Below, piece by piece: positions 58,288-64,000 of a DNA stretch of 64,000 nucleotides. The notes under the pieces are model-generated. The model did no database searches. It had not been told where the DNA came from and saw only the letters and a list, made by a program, of their open reading frames with translations. The stretch lies in assembly GCF_001610835.1 (NCBI RefSeq), contig NZ_CP011270.1, positions 4,916,001-4,980,000 of the forward strand, read 5' to 3'. A program made the position numbers and the translations under genes. Origin of the DNA: Planctomyces sp. SH-PL14. GTDB lineage: Bacteria > Planctomycetota > Planctomycetia > Planctomycetales > Planctomycetaceae. The first letter of the stretch is position 1. Each line of letters begins with the position of its first letter.

Positions 58288-58662
58288 CTACCCGGCCGAT
58301 CCGCAGCCGGAATCGCCCATCGACTCGTCATACAGCTGGTAGATCTCGCACGTTCCCTGGCCGGCCACTTCGAGGAAACGCCGGGTGTGCTCGACGATCT
58401 CTTCCTTGCTCGCGGCCTGGAGAAGGGCGTAGCCCCCCAGGACCTCCTTGGCCTCCGCGAACGGGCCATCCGTGACGCGGAACTGGCCGCCGGCACTCCG
58501 GTGGACGCGAACCCCCGTGCTGCCGAAGCTGACGCCTTCGGTGGCGATCAGCCACCCGGCCTTCATGGCGTCTTCGATGAGCTGGCCCATTTTGGCCATT
58601 TCGGCCTCGGTGGGCGGGGTGTTGCTGTTGGGTTCGTGCGTGAAAATGCTGATGAATCGCAT
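58288..58662 (-). CDS. YciI/DGPF-domain protein
   Basis: A 124-residue ferredoxin-like-fold protein. The DGPF signature lies at residues 65-68 (RVTDGPFAEAKE), followed by LGGYALLQAASKEE. The ATG at 58662 has a strong GGAGG; the frame extends upstream to 58848 without support. DGPF-domain proteins often sit beside ECF sigma factors of the ECF41/SigI type and may take part in small-molecule sensing or monooxygenase-like chemistry. No sigma gene is adjacent here. Confidence 0.88.
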   Translation of the reverse strand: MRFISIFTHEPNSNTPPTEAEMAKMGQLIEDAMKAGWLIATEGVSFGSTGVRVHRSAGGQFRVTDGPFAEAKEVLGGYALLQAASKEEIVEHTRRFLEVAGQGTCEIYQLYDESMGDSGCGSAG

Positions 58663-58893
58663 GTCGATCCTCCGGGGGTCAAGTTGTGCTGCCACACAAC
58701 CGTCGAACAGGCTGAGCGCGGATCGACACGAGATCCCGTTTTTTTTGCAGGCGATTCCGAGCGGGTGCGCTCCAGCGGGTGCGCGGCGGACGACTCCATC
58801 GTGGCCGGTGCGACCGGCGGGCGGCAGCGCGGCGCATCCGGGGGTCATCGACCCGAGAGACCCGGAGACCGGGAGACGTTGGAGTCGTGCACT

Positions 58894-60129
58894 TCAGGCG
58901 GCGCGGCGCTGTGGCAGCGGGGCGGCCATCGCCCGCTCGGCGTTGAACATGTAGTCCCGCGTCTGGGGGACCGCGGACCGGTCTTTGGCGAGCTGCATCT
59001 GGAACACCATTCCGCTGCCGTGCCGGAAGACCATCTCCGCACAGGCCAGATAGAACTCGAACATCCGGCAGAACCGCTCGTCATAGATCGCTTTGATTCG
59101 CTCCCGGTTCTCCGCGAACTTGGCGGCCCAGCACCGGAGCGTTTCGGCGTAGTGCAGACGCAGGACTTCCACGTCGGTGACCCACAGCCGCTGGCGCTCG
59201 GTCGCCGGAAAGACTTCGGACAGCGACGGGGTGTAGCCGCCGGGGAAGATGTACTTCCGGATCCACGGGCCCGTCCGTCCCGGGATGGCCATCCGCCCGA
59301 TGGAGTGCAGGAGCATGACGCCGTCGTCGGTCAGCAGTCCTTTGACCTTGGTGAAGAACTCGTCGTAGTGCGTCACGCCGACATGCTCGAACATTCCGAC
59401 CGACACGATCCGGTCGAACTGTCCCGTCAGTTCGCGGTAGTCCCGCAGCTCGAACTTGACCCGGTGAGCCAGGCCGAGGTTGGCCGCTCGCGCGGTCGCG
59501 ATCTGGTGCTGTTCGACCGAGAGCGTCACGCCGGTGACGTGGACGTCTTCCAGCTGTGCCAGGGCCAGGGCCATCCCGCCCCAGCCGCAGCCGATGTCGA
59601 GGACTTTCTGTCCGGGGCGGAGCAGGAGCTTGGCTGCGATGTGCCGCTTCTTCTGGATCTGGGCGGCTTCGATCGTGTCGGACGGATCCTGGAAGTAGGC
59701 GCAGGAGTATTGCTGGTCCGGGTCGAGGAACAGCGAGTAGAGCTCCGCCGAGAGGTCGTAGTGGTGGGCGACGTTCTGCTGGGCTTTGCCGATGGGGTTG
59801 TGCTGGGTGATGAACCGCAGGGCCTTGGAGAACCGCCGGAGCACGGACTGGAGTGGGTAGCCGTCGAGCGAGAGCTTGTTGAGGTTGAAGAGCTCCAGGA
59901 AGTCGTAGAGGGTCCCCTCTTCGAACTGGATCTCGCCGTTCATGTACCCTTCGCCGAGGGCCAGGTCCGGGTTGAAGAACAGCCGGCGGTGGAGGGCGGG
60001 GTTGGTGATGCGGAAGGCGACGCGGGGGCCCGCGGAGCCGGTAAATGTGTGCTGGCGGCCGTGGGCGTCGATGACCGTGAGAGTCCCGACTTGAACGAAG
60101 CGCTTGAGCAGATGGCCGAGCAGAAACAT
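58894..60129 (-). CDS. cfa: Cyclopropane-fatty-acyl-phospholipid synthase
   Basis: Uses S-adenosylmethionine to add a methylene bridge across the double bond of membrane phospholipids. The 411-residue protein has the SAM motif VLDIGCGWGG at 176-185 and AHHYDLSAELYSLFLD and QYSCAYF before it (Cys143, matching the conserved cysteine of Cfa). FEHVGVTHYDEFF follows and YLACAEMVFRHGSGMVFQMQL closes the C-terminus. N-terminal residues 1-110 form the small lipid-binding domain. It ends close to the YciI gene and lies upstream of repeat fragment I. Confidence 0.94.
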   Translation of the reverse strand: MFLLGHLLKRFVQVGTLTVIDAHGRQHTFTGSAGPRVAFRITNPALHRRLFFNPDLALGEGYMNGEIQFEEGTLYDFLELFNLNKLSLDGYPLQSVLRRFSKALRFITQHNPIGKAQQNVAHHYDLSAELYSLFLDPDQQYSCAYFQDPSDTIEAAQIQKKRHIAAKLLLRPGQKVLDIGCGWGGMALALAQLEDVHVTGVTLSVEQHQIATARAANLGLAHRVKFELRDYRELTGQFDRIVSVGMFEHVGVTHYDEFFTKVKGLLTDDGVMLLHSIGRMAIPGRTGPWIRKYIFPGGYTPSLSEVFPATERQRLWVTDVEVLRLHYAETLRCWAAKFAENRERIKAIYDERFCRMFEFYLACAEMVFRHGSGMVFQMQLAKDRSAVPQTRDYMFNAERAMAAPLPQRRAA

Positions 60130-60270
60130 GGCGGAGTCCTTCCCTGGATACCGTGGTCACCTGGCAACGCTAGGGGCGATGGTCGAAGGGTGTCAATGTC
60201 AGTGTCGGAGGAGAGGCTGGAGGCTTAAGGCGGAAGGCTGAAGGAAGAGTTGGAGAAGGTGGCTGGCTGT

Positions 60271-60455
60271 CCGGGTCCAGGGCTGGCCCTGGCGGCGTGC
60301 AGGGGCCGCCCCCTGCCCGCCGGAGGCTGAGTGCTCGAGAACCGTTGGAAACGACGCGTATCCAAGCGCGGACAACGTGTCGTATGCCCCCGCCCCAACC
60401 CGCAGGGAGTGCAGAGCGGACGTCGTGGAGAGAAGGGAGTCCTCCCTGCTGTTTC
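60271..60455 (-). repeat. Dispersed repeat fragment I (right arm and half the centre)
   Basis: CCGGGTCCAGGGCTGGCCC, then GGGGCCGCCCCCTGCCCG and CCGGAGGCTGAGTGCTCGAG, a TATCCAAGCGCGGAC hairpin part and CCCGCAGGGAGTGCAGAG. Similarity to the full copies fades near 60455 and the left arm is missing. It lies between the cfa and M14 peptidase starts. Confidence 0.7.
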
Positions 60456-60556
60456 CGTGAGGAGCCATCGACCGGATCAGCGGCGCCGCCCCGGCCGGGC
60501 TTGTGTGGTGATCGACGCTGGGCCAGCATGGGGCCTTCGACTCAGGGAGCGCTTCC

Positions 60557-61819
60557 ATGCTGCGAATGATCGGACTCGGTCTGTGCCTGCTCGCGATCTG
60601 GCCTGCCTCGGAACAGGCGGTTTTCGCCGATGAGCTGAAGGTGTCGTCCGACTTTGAGGGGGGCTCCGTTCGAGTCGTTTCGGTCGACCCGGAGCGGCGG
60701 ACGATCGCCTTTACACCCGGCGGAGACCCGAACCGCGGGTGGCCCTGCTGGTGGTTCTTCCGGATCGACGGGCTTGGTGAAGGGCAGACGGCGACGCTGG
60801 ATCTCTCCGGAAGTCCGGCTCCGGCCCGGAACAACGGACGCGATACCGGGAAGCCGCTCGACTCCGGATGGGCGATGCCGGAACGGGCCTCGGTCTCGAA
60901 CGATGGGGTCGCCTGGCGGCACACGGAGCCGGGCGAACGGGCCGGGGCCGTTCTGCGATACAAGGTCCTCGGTACCGGAGGCCCGCTGTGGGTCGCCTGG
61001 GGGCCGCCGTTCACACCGAAGGATACGGAACACCTTATTGCCGAGGCCCGGAAGGCGCAGCCGGATGTCGAGGAGTTTGTTCTCTGCAGGACCCGGGAGG
61101 GCCGGCCCGTGCAGGGGCTTCGCGTCGGGGCGGCGGACAAGCCGAAGGCTCCGGTCGTGTGGATCCACGCCCGCCAGCACGCCTGGGAATCGGGAGCGAG
61201 CTGGGTGGCGCGGGGACTCGTCGAATGGCTCGTGAGCGGCGATGCCGAAGCGGCGCGGCTCCGATCCAGCGTCGAGGTGGTTGTCCTCCCGATCATGGAC
61301 GTCGACAACGTTGCGACCGGCAACGGAGGGAAAGAGGCGGACCCGCGGGATCACAACCGGGACTGGGCCGAGAAGCCGGTCTATCCGGAGATCGAAGCTG
61401 CCCAGGCCCGTCTCAAAGAGTTCTCGAAGGAGGGGCGTCTCGGCCTCTTCATTGACCTCCACAACCCGGCGCCGGGGGACAAGCGGCCGTTCTTCTTCGT
61501 CGCGCCTCCGTCGCTGCTCGCCCCCATCGGTCAGCTCCGGCGGGAGCGGTTCCTCGAGACCGCCGCGCGGCAGATCAAGGGGCCCCTCCCTGTTCTGGAG
61601 AAGCCGCGGATCACGGGGGCGGACTATCACCCGCTGTGGCGTCAGATCAGCGGCGTGTGGGTCAGCGAGAACGGGAACCCGGAGACCGTCGCGGTCTGCC
61701 TGGAGACATCCTGGAATACGCCGCACTCGACCACGGAGGGCTATCGAACCGTGGGCCGGCAGCTGGGGCTGACGATCGCGGAGTTTGTTCGCGTGATGCC
61801 GGAGAGGGAGTCGCGGTGA
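60557..61819 (+). CDS. Secreted M14 zinc carboxypeptidase
   Basis: A 420-residue protein with signal peptide (LGLCLLAIWPASEQAVFA). Residues 25-150 form a beta-rich N-terminal domain like the one preceding the catalytic part of cytosolic carboxypeptidases. The M14 domain follows: zinc ligands His208 and Glu211 in HARQHAWESG, substrate-binding Asn-Arg in DHNRDW (267-268), third ligand His302 in FIDLHNP, and a Glu in VAVCLETSW near 378 as the general base. GGGAG precedes the ATG. The substrate cannot be told; exported M14 enzymes may trim peptides or cell-wall peptides. Confidence 0.88.
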   Translation: MLRMIGLGLCLLAIWPASEQAVFADELKVSSDFEGGSVRVVSVDPERRTIAFTPGGDPNRGWPCWWFFRIDGLGEGQTATLDLSGSPAPARNNGRDTGKPLDSGWAMPERASVSNDGVAWRHTEPGERAGAVLRYKVLGTGGPLWVAWGPPFTPKDTEHLIAEARKAQPDVEEFVLCRTREGRPVQGLRVGAADKPKAPVVWIHARQHAWESGASWVARGLVEWLVSGDAEAARLRSSVEVVVLPIMDVDNVATGNGGKEADPRDHNRDWAEKPVYPEIEAAQARLKEFSKEGRLGLFIDLHNPAPGDKRPFFFVAPPSLLAPIGQLRRERFLETAARQIKGPLPVLEKPRITGADYHPLWRQISGVWVSENGNPETVAVCLETSWNTPHSTTEGYRTVGRQLGLTIAEFVRVMPERESR

Positions 61820-61867
61820 AGCAGGCAGGTCGTGAGGGAATCCCTCACGACCCGCTGGTGCGTGCGA

Positions 61868-62227
61868 TCAGTTTGCCGGAGCGGGGGCCGCAGGCGGTGC
61901 CGCAGGGGCCGGCGCCACAGGAGCCGGGGTCGCGGGTGTCGCCGGGGCTGCGGCGGGCGGAGTCGCCATGCCGGCGGCGCCGTTCGTCGCCGGCACCGAG
62001 TTGTTGACCGGCGCCAGTCCGTAGTACGAATACGAGTGGGGACCGGTCCAGGTGGGACCGTAGCCGTACCCCGCGCAGTAGCGGCCTGTTCCGACATAGG
62101 GGGCGGCGAAGTAGCAGCCGTAGCCCTGATCCCAGCCCGGCCGGCAGCGATGGCGGGCCTCGGCGGGGTTGGCCATCGTCAGCATAAGCCCGAGGGACAA
62201 CAGTCCCAACGCGAAATTGTGCTTCAT
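61868..62227 (-). CDS. Small secreted Gly/Tyr- and Ala/Pro-rich protein
   Basis: A 119-residue product with signal peptide (FALGLLSLGLMLTMANPAEA). The mature part starts with RHRCRPGWDQGYGCYF, a Tyr/Gly-rich segment with three cysteines, and ends in a pure Ala/Pro/Thr tail of about 45 residues. AAGGAGC is 8 nt before the ATG at 62227. Probably a surface-exposed or periplasmic protein. No function is known to me; small proteins of this composition are frequent in planctomycetes. Confidence 0.75.
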   Translation of the reverse strand: MKHNFALGLLSLGLMLTMANPAEARHRCRPGWDQGYGCYFAAPYVGTGRYCAGYGYGPTWTGPHSYSYYGLAPVNNSVPATNGAAGMATPPAAAPATPATPAPVAPAPAAPPAAPAPAN

Positions 62228-62657
62228 CGAGATGCTCCTTGGGCGGGTGCCGCGCTGATCATCACTCTTAAGGTGATGGCCCTGGGCACACACGCGGGTT
62301 CCAATCCGTTCCGCCGGAAACTAGCAGACGCCGGGGCGGTTTGACGAGGCGCGTTGCGGCGACGCAATCGCCACGGTGTCGACGGCGCTGCGGGCTGGGT
62401 TCGCCCCTGCGGAGTCTGTCCGTGTGATGCCCCGAGCCTGAGCCGGGCTGCCCGCAGGGGCAGCCCGTGTCTCAGTCGACTTCAATCGTTGATCGAGGCG
62501 GCTCGCCGAGGCGACGCGTCGGCGGTGCCACCCGCTTCTGTCGGTCAACACGCGGGCTGTGAATGGGGAGCGGACACTCCCCGCGGCTCGACGCTTCTGG
62601 TCAAGGACCGGCCGCCCCAGAGTCTCTTCCTGACCACGGCCCGCTGAGGCGGTTGTT
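62228..62657. other. 430-bp gap with a perfect 10-bp hairpin
   Basis: No gene was found. CGGGCTGCCC (62444-62453) pairs with GGGCAGCCCG (62458-62467) around a GCAG loop. No T run follows, so it may be a structural element rather than a terminator. The rest shows no feature. Confidence 0.4.
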
Positions 62658-62804
62658 TCAGTCTTTCCAGAAGCCGTAGCCGATCCCGATCAGGATCCCG
62701 ACCCCCACCAGGGTCACAACCGAAACCACCGAGAAACCATTCCAGGCCCCAATCGCCACCGTCAGGAAACCGGCGCGGAGGCCACACCCTACTGCTCCCA
62801 CCAT
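62658..62804 (-). CDS. 48-residue single-span membrane protein
   Basis: Small product starting MVGAVGCGLRAGFLTVAIGA, with a hydrophobic stretch to near its end (SVVSVVTLVGVGILIGIGYG) and FWKD at the C-terminus. AAGAGG stands 6 nt before the ATG at 62804. The Gly- and Val-rich hydrophobic run suggests one long or two short membrane helices. Too short for family assignment. Confidence 0.6.
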   Translation of the reverse strand: MVGAVGCGLRAGFLTVAIGAWNGFSVVSVVTLVGVGILIGIGYGFWKD

Positions 62805-62949
62805 GACGAGCCTCTTGACTCGAAGGCTTGTGCCTTCACCACGATTGCATCGTGCAAGTCATTCGAACATCGTGTTGGTGGTATGGTGCGTCGTGTATAG
62901 GAGTTGTTCGCGCTGTTTCGGTGAATAATCGAAAAAGGTGGCTTATGCG

Positions 62950-63153
62950 TCAGGCCGGGGGACTGAGGACATCGGAGCCCGAGTTGAGATATCCCCGAGT
63001 CAGGTTCCAGTCGATGGGAGGGATCGAGGGACGCGGCCACACGCCGCTCTGCTGGCTTGTCGCGAGCGGTTCGTCGCATCCGGCAATCCGCTTCCGCAAA
63101 CCGAACTTCTCCAGAATCGACTCGATCACCTTACGTGAAGATTGAGCTCCCAT
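62950..63153 (-). CDS. 67-residue small protein, unknown
   Basis: Starts MGAQSSRKVIESILEKFGLR, an amphipathic helix, followed by a Pro- and Trp-containing tail (VWPRPSIPPIDWNLTRGYLN). A strong GGAGG is 6 nt before the ATG, and the HTH gene on the same strand ends upstream with 61 bp between, so an operon is plausible. No family recognised. Confidence 0.5.
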   Translation of the reverse strand: MGAQSSRKVIESILEKFGLRKRIAGCDEPLATSQQSGVWPRPSIPPIDWNLTRGYLNSGSDVLSPPA

Positions 63154-63214
63154 CTTGTCCTCCGTTTCTCAAGCTGCTGGGGTCCGTTTGCCCGGCACGA
63201 CCGACTCCCGGTCC

Positions 63215-63709
63215 TCAGCGAGGCTTCCGAACGCTCGTTCCCTGTGGATAGGTCTCTATCAGATTTTTGACTTTCGAAATCATACCCGGGATCAAACTGC
63301 TGCTTTGAATCAATTCGCCAAAATGCATCGGAACTCGAAAATGCTTAACCTCGAGGCCTAGCGCCTCCAGACGCTTATAAACGGCGTTTCTAGTCAGGTT
63401 CAGTTGTTCTGCGACCCCTCCCGGCCCCTGAATGGATCGGCTTGGGCTGCGGTGAAAGTAGTTCTGCAACTGTCGAACCTGCAGCAGTGCGATCACCATG
63501 GCGTGAATGGATTCGACCGCTTCCACGTCGCCGCGATCGATCGCCATGTCCTCGAGTGCTTGAGAGTCCGTCAGCAATGTGTCCAGCCAAGGTTCCGCCG
63601 CCGCGCTGGGGGCAAACGTCGCGGGAGGTTCGGCCAAGGCTGCGTCGTCAGATTCCATGGTGCTGAGTCTGTCCGCTGCGGGAGTTCGAGTACCGGGCTC
63701 GTCATCCAT
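63215..63709 (-). CDS. HTH-domain regulatory protein, unknown specificity
   Basis: A 164-residue protein. The N-terminal 45 residues are acidic and low in structure. Residues 45-85 are helical (DTLLTDSQALEDMAI). At 95-120 lies a helix-turn-helix of Fis or MarR-like outline (GPGGVAEQLNLTRNAVYKRL). The C-terminal 45 residues are more hydrophobic. GGAGGG precedes the ATG. Base composition upstream falls clearly. Target genes could include the 67-residue gene behind it. It is not a recognised family to me. Confidence 0.7.
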   Translation of the reverse strand: MDDEPGTRTPAADRLSTMESDDAALAEPPATFAPSAAAEPWLDTLLTDSQALEDMAIDRGDVEAVESIHAMVIALLQVRQLQNYFHRSPSRSIQGPGGVAEQLNLTRNAVYKRLEALGLEVKHFRVPMHFGELIQSSSLIPGMISKVKNLIETYPQGTSVRKPR

Positions 63710-64000
63710 CGTTCCCTCCGTCGGATGGAAGTTCTGAACTCCGCGTATTAACAGAATGTAAACATGCTGTATACGCGTTCAACGATTCTGGCCTGTGGAT
63801 CTAAAAGAGCAAGCACGACATCCGGATTTCTAAGCATTCTTCACATACTTTTCTTGCGCCGTCTTCACATTCAGGGGTCTTTCTCGGATCGATAGAGATT
63901 ACCTCGCGTGATATTCGCCTTTTGTCTTTGTGCGTACGTCTGAATAGGGTGTCCGCCTCCTGGAGTCGAAAATGGATCGCGGCGGAGCGGGGAGCCTCCC
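63710..64000. other. AT-rich region with a possible gene start at the window edge
   Basis: From 63710 the sequence is clearly richer in A and T than the rest of the window and holds no gene. Near the end GGAG (63962-63965) stands 6 nt before an ATG at 63972, and the frame stays open to the edge (MDRGGAGSL). This may be the start of a + strand gene, but 29 bases are too few to say. Confidence 0.3.

Overview
The window looks like chromosomal DNA of a Planctomycetota bacterium of the Planctomycetales type. It is GC-rich. It carries a DUF1549/DUF1553 cytochrome gene paired with a DUF1501 gene, a DUF1559 pseudopilin-like protein with a small lipoprotein behind it, an ECF-sigma/Ser-Thr kinase protein, and 23S-5S rRNA genes with no 16S gene upstream. 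kdsD and an OstA/LptC-like gene point to an LPS-type outer membrane. Genus cannot be read from the sequence.

Layout. 1-4.5 kb: end of an acyl-CoA dehydrogenase-like gene, thiolase, solitary rpmA, a membrane protein and larE. 5-12.4 kb: kdsD, a large OstA/LptC-like gene, a small stress-like protein and a large secreted protein. 12.8-19.1 kb: carA, an FHA-adenylate cyclase, manA and citrate synthase. 19.1-23.3 kb: an accessory islet with repeats, a lower-GC patatin phospholipase, an IS5-family element with a frameshifted transposase, and an orphan Tdi1-type immunity gene. 23.3-38.2 kb: secreted and membrane proteins, a CNT nucleoside transporter, rhomboid protease, a cysteine-less TlpA-like lipoprotein, DUF1559, ligA and parA. 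38.4-42.5 kb: tRNA-Ile, tRNA-Ala, tandem promoter repeats, 23S and 5S rRNA. 42.6-53 kb: a sigma-kinase fusion, ferredoxin, type II glutamine synthetase, DinB, an M19-like protein and the DUF1501/DUF1549 pair. 53-64 kb: a terminase-like gene with no clear end, a 1007-residue membrane protein, a second DinB, YciI-like, cfa, an M14 peptidase and several small genes.

The most unusual thing here is a dispersed intergenic repeat of about 315-345 bp. There are seven full copies (4573, 9908, 12507, 16180, 28897, 48164, 50071) and four partial pieces (19181, 53116, 53252, 60271), in both orientations and never inside a recognised gene. Its two ends are GC-rich hairpin arms that are inverted repeats of each other. 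The hairpin tips vary between copies while the stems are kept. One tip cassette occurs in both orientations. Reading frames are broken between copies, so it looks like a structured non-coding or mobile DNA/RNA family. I do not recognise it.

The second notable feature is the rRNA locus. Two 150-bp tandem repeats plus a partial third each carry a sigma70-type promoter, placed between tRNA-Ala and 23S. This fits independent transcription of a 23S-5S unit that is unlinked from 16S.
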